From Achromobacter mucicolens (GTDB lineage: Bacteria > Pseudomonadota > Gammaproteobacteria > Burkholderiales > Burkholderiaceae_B), in assembly GCF_902859725.1 (NCBI RefSeq), contig NZ_CADIJP010000007.1, positions 235,065 through 299,064 of the forward strand: a stretch of DNA of 64,000 nucleotides, written 5' to 3'. The position numbers were made by a program, and so were the translations under genes. Shown in pieces: positions 1 to 9,034 of the stretch. Below the pieces are notes generated by a model that did not search any database, was not told the origin of the DNA, and saw nothing but the letters and a program-made list of their open reading frames with translations. Within the stretch, counting starts at the first letter, position 1. Each line of letters starts with the position of its first letter.

Positions 1-22
1 CGCGTCAGGAAAAGTAATCGAT

Positions 23-1900
<1,878 letters not shown>

Positions 1901-2501
1901 GGCGGTGTCGGCTGGTTTGCTTGGTTGACTGGCTTTGATGTTGTTTGCTGTGTTTGCTGTATTTGCTGGCGGTGCTGTCGATGCTGGCGGCGGTCGGGGT
2001 TCTTAGGCCGCGGCCGGCGCCGGGCCGGGTGCGAGCGCGGGGCCACGATTGCGGTCCGGAGCCTTCGCTCCGGACTTGCCTAGGCGGCCCCCCCCTGCAT
2101 CATCCTTGTATGGTGTAGGTGCGCCCTCTGCAGTGGGGAGGGCGCTGGGGTATGGGACGTCGTCATCCATCAGCCGGTAGGCGCCGGACTGCCACAACGA
2201 GAGCATCCCACCCCGCCTCGTTGGCGCCCTTCGGCGCCTGCCTTCGGATTCCCTCGGGCGCATCGACGCCCCGAGCTCGCACCCGGCCCGTCACCAGCCG
2301 CTCCGTTAGTTGCTGGCGCTGGGTGGCGGGGCGAGTTGGGTTCTTGCGTTTTTGCCGCGGGTGGGGTGGGGCGGAAGATCTTGCGGGGCCGCCAAAATCG
2401 GCCGCGCGGGCGGCCTTCTTTGGCGTTTGGGTGTCTTGCGTCGTGGTGATGACGCTGCGCGCTGGTGACGCGGTGCTTGTTGATAGACGCTTGCGCCGCC
2501 A

Positions 2502-2592
2502 GGTCTCTGACACCCTTACGAAATGCGCGTGATAGTGCAGCCGGCCTTCCCGGGTGTCTGACACCCATCCAAGCGCGGGTGTTCAAACACCC
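2502..2592. repeat. Cluster of three short palindromic repeats (GGTGTCTGACACC family)
   Basis: A perfect 15-bp palindrome GGGTGTCTGACACCC lies at 2552-2566 (7-bp arms, 1-base centre). An imperfect copy with one mismatch lies at 2502-2514. A related palindrome with arms GGGTGTT and AACACCC around a 2-base spacer lies at 2577-2592. The same core recurs at 23457-23469, 34094-34104 and 34144-34156, always between genes. This looks like a dispersed intergenic repeat; its function is unknown. Confidence 0.75.
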
Positions 2593-2601
2593 CGCCATCC
2601 A

Positions 2602-2751
2602 TCAGCGCTTTTCCAGCGCCAACCTCAACCCAAATGCAATAAACACCGCCCCGGTCACACGGTCCAGGCCGCGGGTGACTGCGGGCCGGGAAAGCCAGCG
2701 GGCCAGGGGGCGGGTGGCAGCGACCAGAAGGACGAACCAGGCAGTAGCGCC
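2602..2751 (-). pseudogene. C-terminal remnant of a LysE/RhtB-family amino-acid exporter
   Basis: Read on the minus strand, the 49 codons before the TGA at 2604-2602 encode a recognisable LysE-family C-terminus: a hydrophobic helix (W-F-V-L-L-V-A-A), a basic loop (R-P-L-A-R-W-L-S-R) and the typical last membrane segment with D-R-V-T-G-A-V-F-I-A-F-G-L-R-L-A. Upstream of about 2751 the similarity stops and the frame continues only as antisense of yaeQ, so the N-terminal three quarters of the gene are missing. Intact members have about 200 residues. The palindromic repeat at 2577-2592 abuts its 3' end. The assignment is by eye from a short fragment. Confidence 0.55.
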
Positions 2752-2811
2752 CCGCAGCGGGCGGTTATCATGGCGGCCTTCCCGCAATTCGCTTTTGAAC
2801 GGACCTACGCC

Positions 2812-3348
2812 ATGGCCCTGCGCGCCACCATCTACAAGGCCGACCTGAACGTCGCCGATACCGATCGCCATTATTACGGCAGTCACGGGCTTACCGTGGC
2901 GCGTCATCCCTCGGAAACGGACGAGCGGATGATGGTGCGGCTGGCGGCGTTTGCGTTGCATGCGCAGGAGGAGCTGTCGTTCACGAAGGGGCTGAGCGAT
3001 ACCGATGAGCCGGACCTGTGGGTGAAGGACCTGACGGGCGAGATCAAGCTGTGGATCGAAGTGGGCCAGCCTGAAGAGCGCCGCATCCTGCGTGCCTGTG
3101 GCCGGGCCGACGAGGTGATCGTGTACTGCTATGGCGGTTCGGCCAGCAAGATCTGGTGGGACGGCGTGCGCAACAAGCTGGAACGCACGCGCAACCTGAA
3201 GGTGATCAACCTGCCGGCCGAGCAGAGCCGGGCGCTGGGCCAATTGGCCGAACGCACGATGCAGCTGAACGCCAATATCTCGGACGGCGTGGTGTATTTT
3301 TCGGCGGCCAAGGGCGAAGTCACCCTCGAACCCGAGGTGTGGCGCTGA
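2812..3348 (+). CDS. yaeQ: YaeQ family protein
   Basis: The 178-aa product starts M-A-L-R-A-T-I-Y-K-A-D-L-N-V-A-D, the hallmark N-terminus of YaeQ (E. coli protein about 181 aa). YaeQ has a PD-(D/E)XK nuclease-like fold; early reports linked it to suppression of rfaH defects, but its biochemical role is not established. Further family signatures are D-R-H-Y-Y near residue 21, the K-L-W-I-E-V-G-Q segment carrying the fold's conserved acidic and lysine positions, and the V-Y-F-S-A near the C-terminus. The frame stays open upstream to 2554, but ATG at 2812 is the only start consistent with family length. It stands alone between the LysE remnant and the TetR gene. Confidence 0.9.
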   Translation: MALRATIYKADLNVADTDRHYYGSHGLTVARHPSETDERMMVRLAAFALHAQEELSFTKGLSDTDEPDLWVKDLTGEIKLWIEVGQPEERRILRACGRADEVIVYCYGGSASKIWWDGVRNKLERTRNLKVINLPAEQSRALGQLAERTMQLNANISDGVVYFSAAKGEVTLEPEVWR

Positions 3349-3363
3349 AATAAGGGCCGGGGC

Positions 3364-3393
3364 TTGCGTTTCGGAACAGGGCGGGCTTAATAT
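3364..3393 (+). promoter_or_regulatory. Putative promoter of the TetR gene
   Basis: A TTGCGT -35 (3364-3369) and TAATAT -10 (3388-3393) are separated by 18 bases. The -10 overlaps the inverted repeat at 3389-3408, as expected for an autorepressed gene. Prediction from sequence only. Confidence 0.45.
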
Positions 3394-3408
3394 GACGATC
3401 ATCATATT
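3389..3408. promoter_or_regulatory. Putative TetR operator 1
   Basis: Inverted repeat with arms AATATGACG and CATCATATT around a 2-base centre, one mismatch between arms. It is nearly identical to the perfect repeat at 4062-4081 in front of the SDR gene. A repeat in front of a TetR gene and again in front of its neighbour fits one dimeric regulator controlling both. Confidence 0.7.
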
Positions 3409-3423
3409 TTTGGCGCCCCGATC

Positions 3424-4017
3424 ATGTCTGCCTCCCGCAAGGAACAATCCCACGAACGCATCGTCGATGCGGCGGCGCGCGCGATCCGCCGCGCTGGGTA
3501 TTCCGGGGTAGGCGTCGCGGACGTCATGAAGGAAGCCGGCCTGACGCACGGCGGCTTCTACGCGCATTTCCCTTCGCGCGACGCGCTGCTGGCGGCGGCG
3601 ATGGAGCGTGCCGGCCAGGATGGCGCGGCGCGCCTGTCCCAGAACATGGCGCGCCGCCGCGCCGAAGGCGCCAGCCCGTTGCGCGCCTGGGTTGAAGCCT
3701 ATCTCAGCGACGCGCACCTGGCCGGCTGCGAGCGGGGTTGCCCCGTGGCGGCGTTGGCCTCGGAAATTCCCCGCCAGTCGGACGACGTGCGCGAGGTGGC
3801 GGCCAGCCGGGTGCAGCGGCTGATGGAAGCCGTGCAGCAGGTGCTGCCCGCCGAGGCCGGCGAACACGCGGCTGCGGCGGTGCTCAGCACCCTGGTCGGC
3901 GCGTTGCAACTGGCGCGGGCGTTGGGGGACAACCCGCGCGGGCGCGCGGTGCTGGCCTCTGCCCGCCAGGCGGTGCTGGACCAGTACGACCACGAGGCTG
4001 CCGCAACGTCTCACTGA
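3424..4017 (+). CDS. TetR/AcrR family transcriptional regulator
   Basis: A 197-aa one-component repressor. Residues 8-55 form the TetR helix-turn-helix domain: H-E-R-I-V-D-A-A-A, then V-A-D-V-M-K-E-A-G-L-T-H-G-G-F-Y-A-H-F-P-S-R, typical of the subfamily that controls SDR or efflux genes. The rest is an alpha-helical ligand/dimerisation domain; the central G-C-E-R-G-C-P-V segment with C-x-x-x-C spacing is common in this subfamily. The inverted repeats at 3389-3408 and 4062-4081 suggest autoregulation and control of the downstream SDR-MFS pair. The ligand is unknown. A terminator-like hairpin follows the stop codon. Confidence 0.92.
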   Translation: MSASRKEQSHERIVDAAARAIRRAGYSGVGVADVMKEAGLTHGGFYAHFPSRDALLAAAMERAGQDGAARLSQNMARRRAEGASPLRAWVEAYLSDAHLAGCERGCPVAALASEIPRQSDDVREVAASRVQRLMEAVQQVLPAEAGEHAAAAVLSTLVGALQLARALGDNPRGRAVLASARQAVLDQYDHEAAATSH

Positions 4018-4028
4018 TTCGATTTCCC

Positions 4029-4051
4029 CGGCCGCACTGCGCGGCCGTTTT
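4029..4051 (+). terminator. Rho-independent terminator after the TetR gene
   Basis: A 7-bp GC stem (CGGCCGC / GCGGCCG) with a 5-base loop is followed by TTTT. It lies 12 bases after the TetR stop codon and just before the SDR operator, so the SDR gene probably has its own promoter. Confidence 0.6.
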
Positions 4052-4061
4052 GCTGCCCATA

Positions 4062-4081
4062 AATATGATGCTCATCATATT
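4062..4081. promoter_or_regulatory. Putative TetR operator 2 (SDR-MFS promoter)
   Basis: Perfect inverted repeat: arms AATATGATG and CATCATATT with a CT centre. It matches operator 1 at nearly every position. A TTGCTG -35 candidate at 4050-4055 would place the -10 inside this repeat, so a bound repressor would block transcription of the SDR-MFS genes. Confidence 0.7.
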
Positions 4082-4135
4082 GTGATTTACCGAAGTCCCT
4101 ACATTCACATCAACGCCTCCTCAGGAATGCGCATC

Positions 4136-4828
4136 ATGGAACTGAAAAACGCCGTTGTTTTCATCACGGGCGCCAATCGCGGCCTCGGTCTGACTTTTGC
4201 CCGCGAGGCGCTGGCCCGGGGCGCCCGCAAGGTCTACGCCGCCGCGCGCGATCCGTCGGCCATCACGCTGGAGGGCGTGGTGCCGGTCAAGCTGGACGTG
4301 ACGCGCGCCGAAGACGTGGCCGCCGCCGCCGAACTGGCGGGCGACATGACGCTGGTGATCAACAACGCAGGCATTGCGGACTTCGGCGGTTTTCTCGCGC
4401 CGGGCAGCGTGGAGTCGGCGCGCCGGCATCTGGACGTCAACCTCTTCGGCCCGCTACTGGTGTCGCAGGCCTTCGCGCCGGTGCTGGCCGCCAACGGCGG
4501 CGGGGCGATCCTGAATGTCCTGTCGATCGCCAGCTGGGTAAACAGGCCGATGCTGGGCGTGTACGCGATGAGCAAATCCGCCGCGTGGGCGCTGACGAAC
4601 GGGCTGCGCCAGGAGCTGCAGGCTCAGAACACGCAGGTGCTGGGCCTGCACATGGGCTTCGTGGACACCGATCTGACCAAAGACATCGATGCGCCCAAGT
4701 CCTCGCCGCAGGCCATCGTGGCCCAGGCGCTGGACGCGCTGGAGGCGGGCGAGCGCGAAGTGCTGGCCGACGAGCTGACGCGCCAGGTCAAGCAGGGCCT
4801 GACCGCCAACCCCGCCGTCTATCTGTAA
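4136..4828 (+). CDS. Short-chain dehydrogenase/reductase (SDR family)
   Basis: A 230-aa classical SDR, a cytosolic NAD(P)-dependent oxidoreductase. The nucleotide-binding motif T-G-A-N-R-G-L-G is at 11-18, N-N-A-G at 76-79, a conserved Asn near 102, a serine at 130 or 133, and the catalytic Y-A-M-S-K (Tyr143, Lys147). The Arg after N in the glycine motif and R-D-P near residue 38 hint at NADP(H) preference. The start at 4136 is chosen for the AGGA nine bases upstream; an in-frame ATG at 4127 is possible. It lies under a TetR-type operator and is followed after 17 bases by an MFS exporter gene, suggesting a small inducible detoxification unit. Substrate unknown. Confidence 0.88.
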   Translation: MELKNAVVFITGANRGLGLTFAREALARGARKVYAAARDPSAITLEGVVPVKLDVTRAEDVAAAAELAGDMTLVINNAGIADFGGFLAPGSVESARRHLDVNLFGPLLVSQAFAPVLAANGGGAILNVLSIASWVNRPMLGVYAMSKSAAWALTNGLRQELQAQNTQVLGLHMGFVDTDLTKDIDAPKSSPQAIVAQALDALEAGEREVLADELTRQVKQGLTANPAVYL

Positions 4829-4845
4829 GCGGGGACCGGACAGCC

Positions 4846-6294
4846 ATGCGTACCCCCACAACTTCCGCTGGCGCCAGGGCTGCGGCGGTCAGCCTGACCG
4901 CAACCGGCGTCGCCCCGTCCCGTCCCGACGCGCCACAGACCTCGCCCTGGCCCGTCTTCTGGATCGCCAGCATCGCAGTCTTTCTGGTGTCGCTGGACAG
5001 CACCATGCTGTATGCGGCGTTCGGCGCGCTGCGCGAAGGGTTTCCGACGGCCTCGGCCGCGGACATGTCCTGGGTCCTGAACGCCTATACGGTGGTCTTT
5101 GCCGCCATGCTGATCCCCTCGGGCGGACTGGCCGACACGCATGGCCGCAAGCGCATGTTCATGGGCGGGGTGCTGCTGTTTCTGGCGGCGTCGGCGGCCT
5201 GTGGGCTTGCCGCCACGGAACAGTGGCTCATTGCCGCGCGCGTGCTGCAGGCGGTCGGCGCGGCGCTTTTGACGCCGGCATCGCTGTCGATCGTGCTGGC
5301 GGCCTTTCCGGCGTCGCAGCGGTCCGTGGCGGTGAGCCTGTGGGGCGCGGTGGGCGGACTGGCGGCGGCCGTCGGACCGAGCCTGGGCGCTTTTGTGGTG
5401 GACGTGGCCGGCTGGCCCTGGGCGTTCTACATCAACCTGCCGTTGGGCGCGGTGTCGCTGTGGTTCGGCGCGGGCCTGCTCAAGGAATCGGTCAAGCCCG
5501 ACGCGCGGCGGCGCGTGGATGGGGTGGGCATGGCGTTGCTGATGGTGGGCGTGGGCGCGGTGGCCCTGGCCATCGTGCAGTCGGAGTCGCCAACGTGGCA
5601 GCGCGGCGAACTGGCGGTTGCGGCCGCCGTGGGCGTGATGGCGCTGATCGCGTTCGTGGTCTGGGCGCGCGTGACGCCGCACCCGCTTGTCGATCTGGCG
5701 CTCTTCAAGCATCGGACGTATCGCTACGTGAACCTGGCGACGCTCAGCTTCGGCATCGCCTTTGCCATGATGTTCTTTGCGTTCTTCTTCTACATGACGG
5801 GCGTCTGGCACTACAGCCTGCCGCGCGCGGGGCTGGCGGTCACGCCCGGCCCGCTGCTGGTGATGCCGACGGCGATCATCACCGGCCGGCTGGCGGCGCG
5901 GATGGGGCATCGGCCCTTCCTCGTGGGCGGCGCGCTGGTGTATGCGGCCAGCGGGTTGTGGTTCCTTCTGGTGCCGGGCGCGGAACCGGCCTATATGCGC
6001 GAATGGTTGCCCGGACTGCTGCTGAGCGGCATCGGGGTGGGCATGGTGCTGCCGTCGCTGTCCGGCGCGGCGGTGAACCGGCTGCCGGCGCAGCATTACG
6101 CGGTGGGCAGCGCGGTCAACCAGGCGACGCGCCAGATCGGCGGCGTGCTGGGTGTGGCGGTCACCGTGGTGCTGCTGGGGCATGGCGCCGCCAGCCATGC
6201 GGATTTCTCGCCCATCTACCTTGCGCATGTGGGATTGGCCCTGCTTACCGCCTTGCTGTCCCTGCCGGTGGACACGCGGCCAAAAACCGCTTGA
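4846..6294 (+). CDS. MFS transporter, DHA2 (EmrB/QacA-like) family
   Basis: A 482-aa multi-pass inner-membrane protein with about 14 hydrophobic segments, the count expected of the DHA2 proton:drug antiporters. Family marks are F-L-V-S-L-D-S-T-M-L in the first membrane helix (the L-D-x-T motif), G-G-L-A-D-T-H-G-R-K-R in the first cytoplasmic loop (motif A), and the G-P-S-L-G-A-F motif-C-like stretch in helix 5. The first 35 residues are a hydrophilic Ala/Thr/Pro-rich tail. ATG at 4846 lies 17 bases after the SDR stop, so both are probably co-transcribed. Probably exports a toxic or signalling compound linked to the SDR; specificity is unknown. Confidence 0.88.
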   Translation: MRTPTTSAGARAAAVSLTATGVAPSRPDAPQTSPWPVFWIASIAVFLVSLDSTMLYAAFGALREGFPTASAADMSWVLNAYTVVFAAMLIPSGGLADTHGRKRMFMGGVLLFLAASAACGLAATEQWLIAARVLQAVGAALLTPASLSIVLAAFPASQRSVAVSLWGAVGGLAAAVGPSLGAFVVDVAGWPWAFYINLPLGAVSLWFGAGLLKESVKPDARRRVDGVGMALLMVGVGAVALAIVQSESPTWQRGELAVAAAVGVMALIAFVVWARVTPHPLVDLALFKHRTYRYVNLATLSFGIAFAMMFFAFFFYMTGVWHYSLPRAGLAVTPGPLLVMPTAIITGRLAARMGHRPFLVGGALVYAASGLWFLLVPGAEPAYMREWLPGLLLSGIGVGMVLPSLSGAAVNRLPAQHYAVGSAVNQATRQIGGVLGVAVTVVLLGHGAASHADFSPIYLAHVGLALLTALLSLPVDTRPKTA

Positions 6295-6466
6295 GCGGGC
6301 AGCGGGCAGCGGGACGACGCCACGCCGGCAGTGCGGAACTCGGCAAACGGTCACTCGGAGATCAACCCGCCGAAATGATGCAATTTTGGTGCGGAACGTG
6401 ACAGAATGTCAGCCACCACGCGCTGGCCGGCTGTACCGGTGAATTCCGTATTGATCAGGTTTCGAA

Positions 6467-8155
6467 ATGCCCGCTTCCGGAGATGCGTCCCCCATCCCCC
6501 CGTCTGGCCCCGACGCGGCCGGCGCGCCACGCGAACCGGACGGTCCGCTGGACAGGTTGGCGCGGCTGGCCCAGCGCACGATTGGCGTGGACATGGCCGT
6601 CATCGCGTGCACCGACGCCGATGGCGCGTGGCGGGCGGTGGCCGGCGCCGCGCCGGGGCCCGCGCCATTTCCCTGGTCCCTCGACCATCCGGTGCGCGCC
6701 GCCGATGGCCGCCTGCTCGGCACGCTGCGCCTGCTGCACAACCAGACGCGCCGCCTGTCGCCCGACGATCAGCAAACCTTGCAGGATCTGGCGGGCCTTG
6801 CAGCCACGGCCATTGAAAAGCGCCATGCGCTGGCCTGCGAGCGTGCCGACGAAGATACCTGGCGCGACGAAGCCCGCAAGCTGTCGCTGGCCATCGCCGG
6901 CAGCGGCACTGGCGTATGGGACCGCAACGTGTTGACCGGCGAGATCACCTATTCGCCGGGCTGGAAGGCCTTGCTCGGTTACAGCGAAGCCGAGCTCACG
7001 ACGCGCATCGAAGACGCCTACACCCGCCTGCATCCGGACGACCTGGACTATGTTCGGGCCGCCATGCAGGCGCACTTCGATGGCAAGACCGAGAGCTACG
7101 AAGTCGAGCACCGCATCCGCTGCAAGGACGGCAGTTACAAGTGGATCTGCAGCCGCGGCAAGGTGGTCAGCCGCGACGAAACGGGCCGCGCGCTGCGCAT
7201 GATGGGCACGACCACGGACATCAGCACCCTGCGCGCCATGTCCGAAAGGCTCAAGCGCACCGCCGATCTCGTCGTCAACCTGACCGACGCCGTGCCCGGG
7301 CTGGTGTTTCAATGCCGGCCGGTGCCGGAGGGCGGTTCGTGGTTCTCGTATGTCAGCGCGGGCATCTGGGACATGTTCGAGCTCACCGCCGACGACGTGC
7401 GCGCCAACACCACTGCCATCGAACAGCGCATCCATCCCGACGACCTGCCGGCCTACCGCGCGTCGCTGCAGGCTGCGGCCGCGGCGCAGATGCCCTGGCA
7501 TCTGGAATTCCGCGTGTGCCTGCCGCTTCAGGGCGTGCGCTGGCGGCAGGGCGATGCCAGCCCGCGCCGCGACGCCGACAACGGCGTGGTCTGGCACGGC
7601 TTTGTCACCGACATCACCGACCGCAAGCGGGCGGAACTGGAATTGCGCGAACTGGCCGCGACCGACGCGCTGACCACCTTGCCCAACCGCCGCCACTTCA
7701 TGTCGCGCATCGCCGCGGAGCTGACGCGGATAAAGGGGCAGGGCGGTCAGGGGGCGGCCGTGCTGATGTGCGACCTGGACCACTTCAAGCACATCAACGA
7801 CACCTGGGGCCACGCCATCGGCGATGGTGTGTTGCAGCATTTTGCGAACATGCTGCGCGCCCAATTGCGCGAAATCGACCTGGTGGGCCGCATCGGGGGC
7901 GAGGAGTTCGCGGTCGTCCTTCCGGACACCGACTTCGAACGCGCGCACGTGTTTGCCCGCAACGTGCAGCGGCGGATCGCCGACACGCCGTATTCCACGG
8001 GCGGGTGCCCCATCCCGCTGACGGTCAGCATTGGGATTTCCGCGCTGCACAACAACGACGACGATGCGGGGCTGGCGCTCAGCCGCAGCGATCGCGCGTT
8101 GTATTACGCCAAGCAGCGGGGACGGAATCGGATCGAGTCGGTGTTTTCCCGATAG
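6467..8155 (+). CDS. Diguanylate cyclase with GAF-like and two PAS domains (GGDEF protein)
   Basis: Makes the second messenger c-di-GMP from two GTP. The 562-aa protein has no signal peptide or membrane helix, so it should be cytosolic. Order: a GAF-like region (about 25-125, ending in the L-A-A-T-A-I-E-K-R helix), a PAS domain with PAC motif (about 140-265), a second PAS/PAC (about 275-390) ending D-I-T-D-R-K-R-A-E-L, then the cyclase domain (about 395-562). The active-site loop is canonical G-G-E-E-F (477-481). The inhibitory I-site R-E-I-D (468-471) sits exactly five residues upstream, so product inhibition is expected. There is no EAL domain. The sensed ligand is unknown. The gene stands alone, with no clear ribosome site in front of ATG 6467. 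Confidence 0.93.
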   Translation: MPASGDASPIPPSGPDAAGAPREPDGPLDRLARLAQRTIGVDMAVIACTDADGAWRAVAGAAPGPAPFPWSLDHPVRAADGRLLGTLRLLHNQTRRLSPDDQQTLQDLAGLAATAIEKRHALACERADEDTWRDEARKLSLAIAGSGTGVWDRNVLTGEITYSPGWKALLGYSEAELTTRIEDAYTRLHPDDLDYVRAAMQAHFDGKTESYEVEHRIRCKDGSYKWICSRGKVVSRDETGRALRMMGTTTDISTLRAMSERLKRTADLVVNLTDAVPGLVFQCRPVPEGGSWFSYVSAGIWDMFELTADDVRANTTAIEQRIHPDDLPAYRASLQAAAAAQMPWHLEFRVCLPLQGVRWRQGDASPRRDADNGVVWHGFVTDITDRKRAELELRELAATDALTTLPNRRHFMSRIAAELTRIKGQGGQGAAVLMCDLDHFKHINDTWGHAIGDGVLQHFANMLRAQLREIDLVGRIGGEEFAVVLPDTDFERAHVFARNVQRRIADTPYSTGGCPIPLTVSIGISALHNNDDDAGLALSRSDRALYYAKQRGRNRIESVFSR

Positions 8156-8181
8156 AACAACCGCCGGGACCATTTGTTCCA

Positions 8182-8210
8182 TTGACCGTACATTAGGACA
8201 CCCCTAGAGT
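8182..8210 (+). promoter_or_regulatory. Putative sigma-70 promoter of the GntR-Liv-catabolic operon
   Basis: TTGACC (-35, 8182-8187) and TAGAGT (-10, 8205-8210) with an ideal 17-base spacer. The predicted transcription start falls at about 8216-8218, on or next to the ATG at 8218, so the first gene may be read from a leaderless mRNA. Confidence 0.55.
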
Positions 8211-8217
8211 TCCCGTC

Positions 8218-9015
8218 ATGGGAACCTCATTGCCACTTCCGAAATACCACCAGATCTATCTCGTCCTGCGCGAACAACTGCAGGAGGGGCGGTTCGACCA
8301 AGACGGCGTGCCCGGCGAGCATGCGCTGGCGGACCAGTTCGACGTCGCGCGCATCACGATTCGCAAGGCGATGGAAATGCTGGTTGCCGACGGCCTGGTG
8401 TCGCGCCGCCCCGGCCTGGGCACGTGGCCCCTGCGCGGCGCAGCCGCCGCGCACAGTGCGCCGGCGCCCGATTCGCAGCAGAAGGCGCACCTGACCGGCC
8501 TGCTGGAAAACATCGTCAACATGGGCTTGCGCACGTCGGTGCAGGTGCTGGACAGCACGCTCGTCTATGCGCCGCCGTCCGTGGCCGACGCCTTGCATAT
8601 CCCGCCCGGCACCCCCGTGCACAAAAGCCTGCGCGTGCGCAGCACCGATGCCGGGCCGCTCTCGCATATCACCACCTACGTGCCGCAGTCCGTGGCCGAT
8701 TTCACGCGCGAAGACCTGGAACGCGAACCCCTCCTGATGCTGCTGGAAGCCGCGGGGGTGGAATTCGGCGGCGCCACGCAGACGATTTCCGCGCGCCTGG
8801 CCGATGCGCAGGTCGCGCGGCTGCTGGACGTTGCGGTCGGTTCGGCGTTGCTGGCCGTCACGCGTCTGGTGCGCGACGTGGGCGACCGGCCGGTGCAATT
8901 GCTGCAGGGCCTGTACCGGCCCGACCGCTACCAATATCAGTTGCAGCTATCGCGCGTCGGCAGCATCGACGCCAAGGTCTGGGTCAGCGAAGAGCTGTCG
9001 GCCCAATTTCATTGA
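8218..9015 (+). CDS. GntR/HutC family transcriptional regulator
   Basis: A 265-aa regulator with an N-terminal winged helix (residues about 5-75; P-G-E-H-A-L-A-D-Q-F-D-V-A-R-I-T-I-R-K-A is the GntR recognition region) and a C-terminal UTRA ligand domain (about 95-255, with the S-H-I-T-T-Y-V-P strand). HutC-type regulators usually sense the substrate or an intermediate of the pathway beside them. The gene is first in a long run of tightly packed genes, with the Liv importer starting 19 bases later, so it very likely controls this catabolic operon. The consensus promoter lies immediately upstream and there is no Shine-Dalgarno sequence, compatible with leaderless translation. Confidence 0.92.
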   Translation: MGTSLPLPKYHQIYLVLREQLQEGRFDQDGVPGEHALADQFDVARITIRKAMEMLVADGLVSRRPGLGTWPLRGAAAAHSAPAPDSQQKAHLTGLLENIVNMGLRTSVQVLDSTLVYAPPSVADALHIPPGTPVHKSLRVRSTDAGPLSHITTYVPQSVADFTREDLEREPLLMLLEAAGVEFGGATQTISARLADAQVARLLDVAVGSALLAVTRLVRDVGDRPVQLLQGLYRPDRYQYQLQLSRVGSIDAKVWVSEELSAQFH

Positions 9016-9034
9016 ACCCCTCGGAGATCCGCCC

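Larger units (their letters stand above)
1901..2811. other. 0.9-kb region without an intact gene
   Basis: No open frame here has the character of a conserved protein. The first 80 bases are low-complexity, with repeated TTTGCTG-like units. Bases 2000-2470 are very GC-rich and contain hairpins, for example GGCGCC arms at 2223-2238 and GGCCGC/GCGGCC arms at 2400-2415 followed by a T-rich stretch. A cluster of short palindromic repeats follows (2502-2592), then a minus-strand LysE-family remnant (2602-2751). The long open frames on both strands look like consequences of base composition. Confidence 0.6.

Noticed and set aside
2554-2811. N-terminal extension of yaeQ
   Set aside because: The 86 extra residues have no family counterpart and run through the palindromic repeats and the antisense LysE remnant. 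YaeQ proteins begin at the M-A-L-R-A-T-I-Y at 2812.
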